Assembly (NCBI RefSeq): GCF_024178165.1
Contig: NZ_JAMZIE010000003.1
Location: 62,001-126,000, forward strand
Direction: 5' to 3'
DNA length: 64,000 bases
Source of the DNA: Halohasta salina
GTDB lineage: Archaea > Halobacteriota > Halobacteria > Halobacteriales > Haloferacaceae
In this document: positions 1 through 8,296 of the stretch, piece after piece
Numbering within the stretch: position 1 is the stretch's first letter
Layout: every line of letters begins with the position of its first letter
The notes under the pieces: model-generated
The model's input: the letters and a program-made list of their open reading frames with translations, nothing else
What the model was told of the DNA's origin: nothing
The model's database searches: none
Position numbers and translations under genes: made by a program

Positions 1-662
1 ATCGGCCCCGGTGCGTTGGGGACACAGACCGCCGCGCCCGCCTCGCGGTCGACGGTGTCCCACACCTCGGGGTAGCCGTCTTCGGCGGCCGCGAAGACGG
101 CCTCGCGGTCGACCGCCCGCGGCGTCCCACAGCGGTCGAAGGCACGGTAGGCGATCGTCTCGTGGGTCCATGCCTCGAAGGCCGCCCACGCGCCGACAGC
201 CGCCAGCGCGCCGATCCGCCCCCGCCCTCGGACGTCACAGCCGGTTCCTGCCCAGCCGCGGTGGCGGTAGCCCGCCGCGTCGATAGTTGCGCGGGCCTCC
301 TCGAGTATGAGCCGGTGGCGGATCGCCCGCCGGGCGTGGTCGACGACCGCTTCGGGTACCGCCTCGGGGCTGCCCGGTGCGACCACGACCCCCGGACTGG
401 TGCGGCTGTCGGCGTTGATCGCCAGCGACTCCAGCCGGTCGCAGGCGAGTTCGAAGGCGCGGTCGGCCGCAAGGTCGGTGTGGAGTGCGAGGGCGGCGTT
501 CCCCCGCGTTTTGTGTTTCACTGCAGGATTCAGACGAATCAGCAGGCGGCGGTCGACGCGGCCGCCGGCGTCGGCGATGGCCTCGGCGAGCCGGGTTGCG
601 AGGTAGGTCGTACACATCCCCTCGCTGCGGGAGTCGGTGTCGTCGAGGCCGATGACGGTCAT
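1..662 (-). CDS. tiaS: tRNA(Ile2) 2-agmatinylcytidine synthetase TiaS, N-terminal part (cut by window edge)
   Basis: ATG is at 660-662 on the minus strand. The frame stays open for 220 codons and leaves the window, so the C-terminal part is missing. The protein begins MTVIGLDDTDS and has a NPAVKHKTRGNAAL stretch near residue 45, both hallmarks of the archaeal TiaS family. By family knowledge, TiaS uses ATP and agmatine to modify C34 of the tRNA-Ile that reads AUA, an essential archaeal decoding step. The kinase-like part and the first ferredoxin-like part are visible; the OB-fold and zinc ribbon would lie outside. It stands divergent to the HTH regulator gene. Confidence is high from the N-terminal signature and reading length. 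Confidence 0.9.
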   Translation of the reverse strand, partial: MTVIGLDDTDSRSEGMCTTYLATRLAEAIADAGGRVDRRLLIRLNPAVKHKTRGNAALALHTDLAADRAFELACDRLESLAINADSRTSPGVVVAPGSPEAVPEAVVDHARRAIRHRLILEEARATIDAAGYRHRGWAGTGCDVRGRGRIGALAAVGAWAAFEAWTHETIAYRAFDRCGTPRAVDREAVFAAAEDGYPEVWDTVDREAGAAVCVPNAPGP

Positions 663-784
663 CGACCGCGGTAGTCGGCGGCCGCGAAAACCGCTTTCGG
701 CTCCAACCGGGTACAAAAACCTGCCGACGGCATTGGCGACGAATCAGGAGACGGAGGCCGGATGGGAAACGCAGTCGACGCAAC

Positions 785-793
785 ACATATATG
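785..793 (+). promoter_or_regulatory. TATA element of the HTH regulator gene
   Basis: The sequence ACATATATG ends 24 nt before the ATG at 817. This places the expected transcription start at or next to the start codon and supports a leaderless mRNA with that start. Confidence 0.55.
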
Positions 794-816
794 GCTGAAA
801 TCGCCTAGAACCCGGT

Positions 817-1785
817 ATGTCACGGACAGCACTGGTCGGCAACATCACCGCGATGCTGGAGGATGCGGGGTTCCTCGTCAGCGACCGGTGTTCGGTCCGG
901 CCCAAGAGCTTCGACCTTGCGGCGCGGCGCGGCGAGGACCTCGTGCTCTTGAAGATCCTCGGCAATATCGACGCCTTCACCGGCGAAACGGCTGCCGAGT
1001 TGCGGCGACTGGGCGACTACCTGTCGGCGACGCCGCTGGTGATTGGCCTGCGGACGCGGAACGAGGACCTCGAACCGGGGGTCGTCTACTTCCGCCACGG
1101 GGTGCCCGTGTTCAACCCCGACACCGCCTACGACCTGTTCATCGAGGAGGTACCACCCCTCATCTACGCCGCGCCGGGCGGCCTCTATGTCAGTATCGAC
1201 GGCGACCTGTTGGCCGACGAACGCGAGGAACGCGGCTGGAGTCTCGGCCGGCTGGCCACCGAACTCGGCGTCTCCCGGCGCACGGTGTCGAAGTACGAAG
1301 ACGGGATGAACGCCTCTATCGAGGTGGCGATCAAGCTCGAAGAGCTGTTCGACCAGCCGTTTTCGAACCCCGTGTCGGTGTTCGAGGGGGCCGAGGACGT
1401 CCGGGACGCCGATCCCATCCCCGAGGGGCCGGACGTCGACCCCGACGACGAGGACGTGTTGACGCGGCTCACCAACGCCGGCTTCGACGTCCACCCCACC
1501 AACCGCTCGCCGTTCAAAGCCGTCAGCGAGGACAACGACGGCCGCGAGCGGACCGTCCTGACCGGCCACTCGCCGTTCACGCCGAGTGCGAAAAAGCGCG
1601 CCCGGCTGATGAGTTCGATCGGCCGCGTCACCGAAACCCGGTCGATCTACTTCACGACCGACCGGGTCAAACAGGAGTCGGTCGACGGCACCGCCATCGT
1701 CTCGACCGAGGAGTTGGCGGCGATCGACGACCCCGATCGTATCCGCGAACTGATCCGCGAGCGGGCCGCCGAGCCCGAGGCCTGA
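817..1785 (+). CDS. archaeal HTH-type transcriptional regulator (COG1395-like)
   Basis: 322 aa. Residues 1-120 form a conserved archaeal domain resembling a nuclease-like sensor fold. A Cro/C1-type helix-turn-helix lies at about 130-180 ([17 protein letters not shown], then [12 protein letters not shown]). The C-terminal 140 residues are acidic and variable with a final ordered segment. This arrangement matches the 'putative HTH-type transcriptional regulatory protein' family that is conserved across archaea as a single gene, usually without a known target. The start is set by the TATA element about 25 nt upstream. It is convergent with glutaredoxin with only one base between the two stop codons. 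Its target genes cannot be read from this sequence. Confidence 0.85.
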   Translation: MSRTALVGNITAMLEDAGFLVSDRCSVRPKSFDLAARRGEDLVLLKILGNIDAFTGETAAELRRLGDYLSATPLVIGLRTRNEDLEPGVVYFRHGVPVFNPDTAYDLFIEEVPPLIYAAPGGLYVSIDGDLLADEREERGWSLGRLATELGVSRRTVSKYEDGMNASIEVAIKLEELFDQPFSNPVSVFEGAEDVRDADPIPEGPDVDPDDEDVLTRLTNAGFDVHPTNRSPFKAVSEDNDGRERTVLTGHSPFTPSAKKRARLMSSIGRVTETRSIYFTTDRVKQESVDGTAIVSTEELAAIDDPDRIRELIRERAAEPEA

Positions 1786-1786
1786 G

Positions 1787-2032
1787 TTAGGCGTAGTGGG
1801 TTTCGAGGTGGTCGACGATGTCGGTGCTCTCGGCCATCCCGTTGACGTCGTTGGCCTCGTCGATCAGCACCGGCACACCGGTCTGACCGCTTACTTCCTC
1901 GACTTCCGTGCGCTCGCTGTGGGCGCGTGGGACCTCTCGGGACTCGTAGTCGAGACCGAGTTCGTCGAGTTTGGTGATCACTTTCGCGCAGTACGGACAG
2001 CCGGGCAGTTCGTACAGAACGAGCTCTGACAT
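1787..2032 (-). CDS. glutaredoxin-like thiol-disulfide oxidoreductase
   Basis: 81 aa. It has the redox motif CPYC at residues 12-15, preceded by a beta strand (LVLYELPG), and the cis-proline segment TGVPVLID near 52-59. This is the minimal thioredoxin-fold glutaredoxin. It would reduce disulfides or mixed disulfides in the cytoplasm; haloarchaea lack glutathione and use gamma-glutamylcysteine, so the natural donor is uncertain. Longer in-frame readings upstream exist, but the ATG at 2030-2032 gives the normal family length. It stands alone between converging and tandem neighbours. Confidence 0.88.
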   Translation of the reverse strand: MSELVLYELPGCPYCAKVITKLDELGLDYESREVPRAHSERTEVEEVSGQTGVPVLIDEANDVNGMAESTDIVDHLETHYA

Positions 2033-2096
2033 ACGCCGTTGTAGAACTGCCGTATAGAAGAATCCCGTGATCCGGTGTGTCGGTCCCACATAACTG

Positions 2097-2810
2097 CTAC
2101 TCGAACGCCGATAGTGCCCCGACCGGCGCGTCGGTCAGCTCCCGGGCCCGCGACAGTCCCCGGTCGCCAACCGCGATGAGTGCGAAGACGCCGGCGACGC
2201 GGGCCTCGGCTCGGTGGGCAATATCCAACAGCAGCTCTTGGGTCTCCCCGGACCGAATGAGGTCGTCGACGATCAACACCGAGTCGCCCGCCGAGAGCGC
2301 CCCGGCAGGGAGGTAGTAGGTGAGTTCGATCCCCGAGGCGAGCCGTTGGCGGGACTCGATGAACTCCTCGACGGCGGTCTCTTTGGATTTCTTCGCATAC
2401 GCGAGCCGGGCGTCGAAGTAGGATGCCATCGCCGCGCCGGTCGTAATGCCGTCGGTCGCCGCCGTCAGCACTACGTCGGGGCGCTCGAAGCCGAAACTGT
2501 TGGCCGCGACCGGGGCGACGAGGTCGAGAAACGACTGATCGAAGACGACTGCCGAGTTGTCGACGTATCCTTCGTCGTCGAAACTAACTCGGGCGCGGAG
2601 TTCGTCGGCCAGCGCCTCCCGGCCGATCCCCTCGACGACCTCACGGGCCCGCTCGGCCCCCGGCAGCACGTGGCCGTTGACGTAGCGGTTGAGATCCCCC
2701 GCCGGCAGGCCGGTGACCTCGGAGAGTTCCTCGTAGGTCCGGGTCTCTTTGAGCATCCGGAGAACCGCCACGGCCTGTAGCTGGAGTGCGGCCTTCTCTG
2801 CTCTGTTCAT
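2097..2810 (-). CDS. HTH domain fused to type I phosphoribosyltransferase, probable purine/sugar-responsive regulator
   Basis: 237 aa from the ATG at 2808-2810, with a weak TATA-like CATACTT about 28 nt upstream. The N-terminal 60 residues hold a helix-turn-helix (YEELSEVTGLPAGDLNRYVNG). The rest is a phosphoribosyltransferase domain with the PRPP-binding loop SVLIVDDLIRSGET near residues 184-197. The HTH-PRTase layout is that of PurR/GfcR-type regulators, where the domain senses PRPP rather than catalysing. Haloarchaeal GfcR controls sugar metabolism genes, but this protein is only distantly like it, so I do not assign that name. A purely enzymatic role in base salvage is the alternative. 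Confidence 0.75.
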   Translation of the reverse strand: MNRAEKAALQLQAVAVLRMLKETRTYEELSEVTGLPAGDLNRYVNGHVLPGAERAREVVEGIGREALADELRARVSFDDEGYVDNSAVVFDQSFLDLVAPVAANSFGFERPDVVLTAATDGITTGAAMASYFDARLAYAKKSKETAVEEFIESRQRLASGIELTYYLPAGALSAGDSVLIVDDLIRSGETQELLLDIAHRAEARVAGVFALIAVGDRGLSRARELTDAPVGALSAFE

Positions 2811-2953
2811 AAACAGATAATCGCTGTTGTGCAAGTATGAGGATGTCGATCCATGGATCTCGCCGAGATACACAGCTCCGTGGATAGCTTCTGGGACCCC
2901 TCCTGGTCGTTGCAGCCACCGTCGTACCTATTGGTGGTCGACGATTACCGTCC

Positions 2954-2970
2954 AGTAGCCACCGTCTACT
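2954..2970. repeat. dispersed 3'-end palindrome, copy 1
   Basis: AGTAG-7 nt (CCACCGT)-CTACT. It lies 21 nt downstream of the idsA stop codon and belongs to the family GTAG-N7-CTAC described in the findings. Confidence 0.5.
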
Positions 2971-2990
2971 GTCGCTTCCCGTGGCCGCGA

Positions 2991-3833
2991 TCAGCGGTCC
3001 CGGACCACGACGAACTCCGCGAGATCCCGAAGATAGGCTTTGGCGTCGGTATCGTCGACGCCGGTTCGGTCCAGCGCCTCTAAAGCGAGCGTCGACTGCT
3101 CGCGGGCGCGGGCGTCGGCCTCCTCGGGGGTGAGGTCGGTGATCTGGACCAGCGAGGGGCGGTCCATCACCTCGTCTTGGCCTGCGGGTTTGCCGAGGTC
3201 GCCCGACTCGGCGGTCGCATCCAGCACGTCGTCGCGGATCTGGAAGGCGACCCCGACCCGTTCGGCGTACTCGCCGAAGGCCTCGACGGTCGCGGCGTCG
3301 GCCCCTCCGGCGACCGCGCCGAGTTCGGCGGCCGCCCGGAACAGCGCGCCCGTCTTTCGGCGGGCGAGGGTCATATACTCCTCTTCGGTGGTCGGGCGGT
3401 CGACCAGCTCGGTCGCTTCGCCCTCCCCAAGTTCGACCATTGATTCGGCGACGATCCGCATCGCGCGGTCGTTGCCCAAAAAGAGGCCGAAGGCCTCGCC
3501 GAGCAGGCCGTCGCTGGCGATGATCGCCGGGCCGTAGCCGTAGGCCGCCCACGCGCTGGGGGTGCCGCGGCGGACTTCCGAGCGGTCGATGATGTCGTCG
3601 ATCACCAGCGAGGCGTTGTGGACGAACTCGATCCCCGCCGCGAAGTCGACCGCGTCTTCGGGCTCGCCGCCGAGGGCCTCACAGGCCAGCAACGTCACTG
3701 CCGGTCGGACGCGTTTGCCGCCGGCCAGCACCACGCTTTCGAGCTGGGCGGCGAGCTCGTCGGGCTCAGTCGACTCGATCAGCGCCTCGAGCCGACTGTT
3801 TACCAGCCCGACCCGACGCTCCAGATACTCCAT
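2991..3833 (-). CDS. idsA: short-chain isoprenyl (farnesyl/geranylgeranyl) diphosphate synthase
   Basis: 280 aa polyprenyl synthetase. GGKRVRP (38-44) binds isopentenyl diphosphate. The two aspartate-rich motifs are intact: DDIID at 79-83 and DDVLD at 201-205. They coordinate Mg and the diphosphates. In haloarchaea such enzymes make C15-C20 prenyl diphosphates for archaeol lipids, menaquinone and, through phytoene, carotenoids and retinal. At 280 aa it is somewhat shorter than the usual 290-350 aa, so it may be a paralogue with narrower product range. It is followed downstream by the HTH-PRTase gene with about 180 nt between. Confidence 0.85.
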   Translation of the reverse strand: MEYLERRVGLVNSRLEALIESTEPDELAAQLESVVLAGGKRVRPAVTLLACEALGGEPEDAVDFAAGIEFVHNASLVIDDIIDRSEVRRGTPSAWAAYGYGPAIIASDGLLGEAFGLFLGNDRAMRIVAESMVELGEGEATELVDRPTTEEEYMTLARRKTGALFRAAAELGAVAGGADAATVEAFGEYAERVGVAFQIRDDVLDATAESGDLGKPAGQDEVMDRPSLVQITDLTPEEADARAREQSTLALEALDRTGVDDTDAKAYLRDLAEFVVVRDR

Positions 3834-3897
3834 CGATACTCCGTAAGAACTCTCGGCGCAAGTAGGTGACGGAACGGTGGTTGTACGTTGCCGGCGA

Positions 3898-5070
3898 CTA
3901 CTCCTCGTCGTCCCGGGAGCCGTCGAGGGCGTCGACGTCGGGCAGCGAGATCAGGTTCTCCCGGCCGATTCGGAGCTTGGTGATCGCGTCGTCGTCGGCC
4001 ATCGACGACAGCAGTTGGGAGACCTTGGCGTCCGACCAGCCGGTCGACTCGACGATGTCGGCCTGCCGCATCCGGCCGCCGTTGCGCTCCAACAGGCGGA
4101 GCACGCGCTCGTCGTCGGCCAAAAGCGAGAGGTCCTCCTCGGGGCGGTCGTCCTCGGCCGGCGCCTCCGACGGCTCGTCGGCGTCGGCTGGCTCGGGGTC
4201 GTCGACTTCGCTGTCGGCCGTATCGACGCCGCCGTTGGTGTCGACGGCGGGGGGTTGGGTGTCGGCCGTTTCCTCGCTCCGACGGAGGAGGAACGCCCCG
4301 CCGATGATGGCGACACCGACGACGATCGCCGCGGCCAACAGCTCCCACGAGGGACCGGTGATCGCCGACTCTTCGAGGGTGATCTGGATGTACTCGTCGT
4401 CCGCGAACGTGTGGGGACCGGTGACGACGACGGTGTTGTCGGAGAAATCGACGTTGGCGCTGGTGATGGCGTACCCCTGTGGGGTCGTGATCCGCACTTC
4501 CTGTCGCTCGGAGAGCGTGGTGAGCCACGCGTTTTCGTCGCCGGCGGCGATCGCGTCGTCGAAGATCAGCCGCTCGCCGTCGGCTTCGAGGAACCCCGTC
4601 CAGCGGAACGAGAGGACGAGCCGGCCGACATCGCCGTCACGACTACTCGACCGCTCGACGTCTTGGATCTCCATGTCCCGCCCGGTTTCGGCGCTCGTTC
4701 GGGCCGCGAGGTTCTCGTACAGTGAGACGTCCAGCCCGTCGGTCCCACCATCCGACTCGAAGTCCGCGGCGATCTCGTCGAACGCCGCCTGCTGGCTGTC
4801 GGTCGTGAGTTCGTACTCGGTGGTCACCGTCCACTCGGCGCTCCGGTCTGCCTGCAGGTCGATCCGGAACGTCGTCGACGGCGTCAACTCCCGGTCGGTT
4901 TGAAACAGTTGCCGGTCGCCGCCGAGCGACGCTTGGGGCGCTGGCTCTTCGAGTGCCGCCGACGTGTCGGCGGCGAGGCTCCCACTGCGGGGGCCATCGA
5001 CGGCTCCTGCGGGGGCGACGCCCGCCACGAGGAGCACTACGAGGACGACCGAGAGGACGACAGGCCGCAT
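3898..5070 (-). CDS. secreted/membrane-anchored protein with cytoplasmic C-terminal winged helix
   Basis: 390 aa from the ATG at 5068-5070; an upstream in-frame start adds 13 residues before the signal peptide. The layout is: signal peptide (MRPVVLSVVLVVLLVAGVAPA), an extracellular beta-rich domain of about 240 residues, one transmembrane helix (ELLAAAIVVGVAIIGGAFLL), an acidic linker, then a MarR-like winged helix (RMRQADIVESTGWSDAKVSQLL). This is a recurrent haloarchaeal one-component membrane regulator architecture: an outside sensor coupled to DNA binding inside. No ligand can be inferred. The stop codon sits at the edge of a variant of the dispersed 3' palindrome. Confidence 0.7.
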   Translation of the reverse strand: MRPVVLSVVLVVLLVAGVAPAGAVDGPRSGSLAADTSAALEEPAPQASLGGDRQLFQTDRELTPSTTFRIDLQADRSAEWTVTTEYELTTDSQQAAFDEIAADFESDGGTDGLDVSLYENLAARTSAETGRDMEIQDVERSSSRDGDVGRLVLSFRWTGFLEADGERLIFDDAIAAGDENAWLTTLSERQEVRITTPQGYAITSANVDFSDNTVVVTGPHTFADDEYIQITLEESAITGPSWELLAAAIVVGVAIIGGAFLLRRSEETADTQPPAVDTNGGVDTADSEVDDPEPADADEPSEAPAEDDRPEEDLSLLADDERVLRLLERNGGRMRQADIVESTGWSDAKVSQLLSSMADDDAITKLRIGRENLISLPDVDALDGSRDDEE

Positions 5071-5161
5071 ATCAGGCAACTCACAGTCGTCGGGGAAAAC
5101 GCTTTCCATCAGGCCAGCGCCGTGCCGTAGCGGGGTTTTTCGAACGTCCGCTGTCGGTCGA

Positions 5162-5473
5162 CTACTCGCCGAGGAGCCGCCGGATCGAGTCGAGGCCGCC
5201 GGGCGACCCCAGCAGCGACTGGTCGAGTTTGTCGAGGATCGCCCGCTGGTTGAGGTAGCTCGAAAACGCGAGGATCGTCGGCGGCCAGAGGCCGATAAAC
5301 AGCCCTCGGGTTTTGTTCCCCTTGAGGTAGAACTGGTGCCACGCCAGCAGGACCGAGGCCGCCGAGGCGATCAGCGCCAGATCCGCCCCGCGGGTCTCGG
5401 CTGTCCCCTCGCTTCCCTCACCGCTCGACGTCTCGGTCTCCACGGCTCCGGACTCCGATTGCAGTAGTGTCAT
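5162..5473 (-). CDS. small conserved haloarchaeal membrane protein, function unknown
   Basis: 103 aa. An acidic, low-complexity N-terminus of about 28 residues is followed by two hydrophobic segments (ADLALIASAASVLLAWHQFYL and GLFIGLWPPTILAFSSYL) and an amphipathic tail ending RRLLGE. No enzymatic motif is visible. It lies 91 nt upstream of the membrane winged-helix gene on the same strand, so the two may be co-transcribed. Confidence 0.6.
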   Translation of the reverse strand: MTLLQSESGAVETETSSGEGSEGTAETRGADLALIASAASVLLAWHQFYLKGNKTRGLFIGLWPPTILAFSSYLNQRAILDKLDQSLLGSPGGLDSIRRLLGE

Positions 5474-5547
5474 GCACCCGATGTTCGGGGACTCGCCCTA
5501 TCAAAACTCTTGGTGGTTGGCATGACTGTCGCTGGCGTTGATGAATC

Positions 5548-6174
5548 TCAGGTCGACTCCTCGGGGACGTGGCTGTGGCCACAGTTGGGACACTCGACCT
5601 CCTCGGCCCGGAGTTCGGCGCTTTCGGCCCGGACTTCTCGCATCACCGAGGAGATCCGCTCTTCGGCGTCGAGTTCCTCGCTGACCCCGAGGTCGACGCC
5701 CTCGACCTCCAAGAGGAACTTGGCGACCTCGGTGACTTCGTACATCAGGTCGTCGAGTTCTTCGGCCGTGAAGAAGCCCGACATTGCGCCGTAGAGGAAG
5801 GTCGCGCCCGCGGTCGTCACCTTGTCTTCGAACGACGACCGGGCCTGATTGACCGCCTGCGGCGTGTAGGTGTCGGTCATGAAAGGGACCAGCCGGGGGA
5901 GGTTCTCGCCGATCTTGGTCATCTCGACGCCGGTCTCGGTGCGGAAATCCGCACAGAGCCGGGCGATCGCCCACTCGCGGGCAGTGACGTACGTCCGATC
6001 CCGAAGGAACTCGTTGACCCGGTCGTACTGCGCGCCGTCCATCTTGGTGAACCGCTCGTATTTCCTGACGTCCTCGGGGACGGCCTCCTCGCCGCCCTCG
6101 GTGGTCGCAGCGCCTTCGTCGACCACGTCTTCGTCGACCGCGTCTTCGTCGACCGCGTTCGCGGCGTCGTCCAT
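5548..6174 (-). CDS. conserved haloarchaeal protein, DUF5806-like
   Basis: 208 aa. The first 30 residues are an imperfect DEDAV/DEDVV acidic repeat, encoded by tandem CGTCTTCGTCGACC-like units. The body (about 35-175) is highly ordered with YERFTKMDGAQYDRVNEFL and NLPRLVPFMTDTYTPQAVNQ, which I recognise as the DUF5806 haloarchaeal family. The C-terminus ends with one CPNCGHSH zinc-knuckle-like pair. Function is unknown. It lies upstream of the divergent stress-protein gene. Confidence 0.72.
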   Translation of the reverse strand: MDDAANAVDEDAVDEDVVDEGAATTEGGEEAVPEDVRKYERFTKMDGAQYDRVNEFLRDRTYVTAREWAIARLCADFRTETGVEMTKIGENLPRLVPFMTDTYTPQAVNQARSSFEDKVTTAGATFLYGAMSGFFTAEELDDLMYEVTEVAKFLLEVEGVDLGVSEELDAEERISSVMREVRAESAELRAEEVECPNCGHSHVPEEST

Positions 6175-6300
6175 ACGCACCCTCCGGACGGCCCTCCCAA
6201 AAGGGTTGTCGTGGGGCGGCTCGGGACCGCTGTGCCGGTGGCACCGAACCTGTGAGTCGACGGATAACGTTTTTGCGGGGTCGCTCCAAGGGGAGTGTAT

Positions 6301-6669
6301 ATGAAGGTTCTACTGGCGTTCGACGGCAGCGAGGCGTCGGTCGACGCGCTCGAACGCACCGTCGAGCGGGCAGCCGACGCCGGCGACGAGCTTACGGTCG
6401 CCATCACCGATCCCGACCCCGAGGCCGACAGCCGGGAGGCGCTCGCCGAGCGCGCCGAGTCGCTGGTGGCCGACACGGAGCTGTCGGTCACGGTCCGCCA
6501 CGTCGAGGGGCAGCCGGGAAGCGAGCTGGTTGCGATCGCCGAATCCGAGGCGTTCGACGAGATCGTCCTCGGCGGCAACACCACCAGCCCGATGGGGAAG
6601 ATCAGCATCGACCAAACCGCGGAGTTCGTCCTGTTGAACTCCCACATCACGGTGACGCTCGTCCGATGA
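6301..6669 (+). CDS. universal stress protein, UspA family (copy 1)
   Basis: 122 aa. It begins MKVLLAFDGSEAS, the UspA beta1/alpha1 signature, and ends with the nucleotide-binding segment VLGGNTTSPMGKISIDQTAE, where the ATP-type G-x2-G-x9-G(S/T) motif is degenerate. The last four bases ATGA overlap the start of the acetyltransferase gene, so the two are translationally coupled. The role is general stress tolerance by family inference. Confidence 0.85.
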   Translation: MKVLLAFDGSEASVDALERTVERAADAGDELTVAITDPDPEADSREALAERAESLVADTELSVTVRHVEGQPGSELVAIAESEAFDEIVLGGNTTSPMGKISIDQTAEFVLLNSHITVTLVR

Positions 6670-7211
6670 CTGGCGACCGTCGCTACCCGGAAGCCGCCTC
6701 GGGGCCCTTCGAGGAGCCGCCGCTTTCCTTCACCGACCGCGAGGACAGGAAAATAGAAATCCGCCCCTACGATGGGTCGACCGCGGCCTTCGAGGCGCTC
6801 GTCGAGATGTACACCGCCTTCGATCCCGCCGACCGCGCCCAAGGGATCCCACCGGGCAAGGAGTCCCGCGTCCGAACGTGGCTCGAAGGGATCCTCTCGG
6901 AGGACTGTCTGAACGTGATCGCGTGGGACGGCGAGACCGTCGCGGGCCACTCGACGCTGGTCCCCGACGGCGACGACGACTACGAGCTGGCGATCTTCGT
7001 CCTGCAAGCCTACCAGGAGGCCGGCATCGGCACCCACCTCATCGAGTCGCTGCTCGGCTACGGTGCAACCCACGGGATTCACAAGGTCTGGCTCACCGTC
7101 GAGCGCTGGAACCACCCCGCGGTCTCGCTCTACGAGAAGGTCGGCTTCGAAACCACCGGTGCCGAGAGCTTCGAACTCGAGATGGCGATCCGGCTCGGCG
7201 AGACCGATTGA
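6666..7211 (+). CDS. GNAT-family N-acetyltransferase
   Basis: 181 aa. The acetyl-CoA-binding motif A is visible as AIFVLQAYQEAGIGTHLIESLL around residues 107-128, followed by motif B VWLTVERWNHPAVSLYEKVGF. These define the GNAT fold and suggest a protein or small-molecule acetylase. The gene overlaps the stress protein stop codon by ATGA, which makes a two-gene operon. UspA-GNAT pairings resemble bacterial acetyltransferase systems coupled to stress signalling, but the substrate is unknown. Confidence 0.82.
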   Translation: MTGDRRYPEAASGPFEEPPLSFTDREDRKIEIRPYDGSTAAFEALVEMYTAFDPADRAQGIPPGKESRVRTWLEGILSEDCLNVIAWDGETVAGHSTLVPDGDDDYELAIFVLQAYQEAGIGTHLIESLLGYGATHGIHKVWLTVERWNHPAVSLYEKVGFETTGAESFELEMAIRLGETD

Positions 7212-7222
7212 CTACCCGTATA

Positions 7223-7239
7223 AGTAGTCGACGCCTACT
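7223..7239. repeat. dispersed 3'-end palindrome, copy 2
   Basis: AGTAG-7 nt (TCGACGC)-CTACT, placed between the converging stop codons of the GNAT (7211) and the stress protein (7247). Confidence 0.5.
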
Positions 7240-7246
7240 CCCGTCG

Positions 7247-7696
7247 TTACACCGACAGAACGGGCTGGCTCGCGTACAGCAACACGTATTCGGCCGCCGT
7301 TTCGAGGACGTCGCTTTGAGCGTCGGCTGCGGGTTCCCGCGGGACGACGATGAAGTCCGCCTCGACCGCCTCGGCCGTATCGAGAACGACCCCGCCCGGA
7401 TGGAGCGTCTTGACCGCCGTCGAAAAGCCCGCCGCGATCGAGGTGGTGAGTTCGACGCCGGCCTCGGCGGCGAGATCGGTGATCGCGTCGCTGACGGCTT
7501 CGGTGTCGTCGGCGACTTCGGCCTCGGCGACCGCGCCGTCGTCCAGTGCCCGGACGGTCGGCTCCCCGAGGACGTACAGCGCGTGGACCGACGCGTCGTA
7601 CCTGTCGGCGATCGTGATCGCGTACTCGACGGCCGTCCGTGACTCCTCGCTCCCGTCGATCGGCACGACCACCAGGTCGACTTCGAGTTCCGCCAT
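7247..7696 (-). CDS. universal stress protein, UspA family (copy 2)
   Basis: 149 aa. It begins with VDLVVVPIDGSEESRTAVEYA, the canonical UspA opening. The C-terminal segment (VEADFIVVPREPAADAQSDV then AEYVLLYASQPVLSV) keeps the last beta strand, but the glycine-rich ATP loop is lost, so it is probably a non-ATP-binding UspA. It is transcribed away from the third UspA gene, and the 88 nt between the two starts must hold both promoters. Confidence 0.83.
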   Translation of the reverse strand: MAELEVDLVVVPIDGSEESRTAVEYAITIADRYDASVHALYVLGEPTVRALDDGAVAEAEVADDTEAVSDAITDLAAEAGVELTTSIAAGFSTAVKTLHPGGVVLDTAEAVEADFIVVPREPAADAQSDVLETAAEYVLLYASQPVLSV

Positions 7697-7784
7697 ATCC
7701 TCCGATTACACCGAGGGCTTCAAAAACACTCCCCTCCGTCCCTCGATGTCGTCATTTATATCATCGGCGGTCGAACGCCCGTCC

Positions 7785-8219
7785 ATGTTCGAGACGATCG
7801 TGATTGCGACCGACGGCTCCGACAGCGTCAGCCGGGCCGTCGCGGTGGCACTAGATCTCGCCGAGCGGTTCGACGCGACGGTCCACGCACTGTCGGTGGT
7901 CGACGCCGACGAGGTCAGCTCCTCGCCGGAGACGGTCCGCGACCAGCTCCGGGAGGCCCTCTCCGAGCAGGCGTCCGAGGCGCTGTCGGCAGTCGCCGAG
8001 TCGACCGGCCAGCCGGTGACGACCGCCGTCCGGGAGGGTCGCCCCGCCACCGAGATCGGCAGCTACGCCCGCGAAGTCGACGCGGACGTCGTCGCCACCG
8101 GCACGCGGGGCCGCCACGGCGAAAACCGGTTTTTGATCGGGAGCGTCGCCGAACGCGTCGTCCGTACCTGTCCGGTCCCCGTGTTGACCGTTCGGCAGCT
8201 CGCGGGCGACGACGCGTAG
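7785..8219 (+). CDS. universal stress protein, UspA family (copy 3, ATP-type)
   Basis: 144 aa. It starts MFETIVIATDGSDSVSRAV and has the full nucleotide loop GTRGRHGENRFLIGSVAERV with the terminal VPVLTVR strand, which is the ATP-binding UspA type. ATTTATATC about 30 nt upstream is the probable TATA element, so the mRNA would be leaderless. The stop codon lies in a perfect copy of the dispersed palindrome. Confidence 0.88.
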   Translation: MFETIVIATDGSDSVSRAVAVALDLAERFDATVHALSVVDADEVSSSPETVRDQLREALSEQASEALSAVAESTGQPVTTAVREGRPATEIGSYAREVDADVVATGTRGRHGENRFLIGSVAERVVRTCPVPVLTVRQLAGDDA

Positions 8220-8230
8220 TCGTCGACTAC
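8216..8230. repeat. dispersed 3'-end palindrome, copy 3 (perfect)
   Basis: GTAGTCG-T-CGACTAC, a perfect 15-nt palindrome that contains the TAG stop of the third stress-protein gene. A near copy (GTAG-CCGTCGA-CTAA) follows at 8246-8260. Confidence 0.55.
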
Positions 8231-8296
8231 CGACACGATAGATCGGTAGCCGTCGACTAACGGAGGCTTTTCACGGTCGGCCCTCCGTCTACTGCC

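Noticed and set aside
5919-7115. A long minus-strand frame covering the stress protein and GNAT genes.
   Set aside because: The plus strand has recognisable UspA and GNAT motifs with an ATGA overlap; the minus frame is low-complexity.
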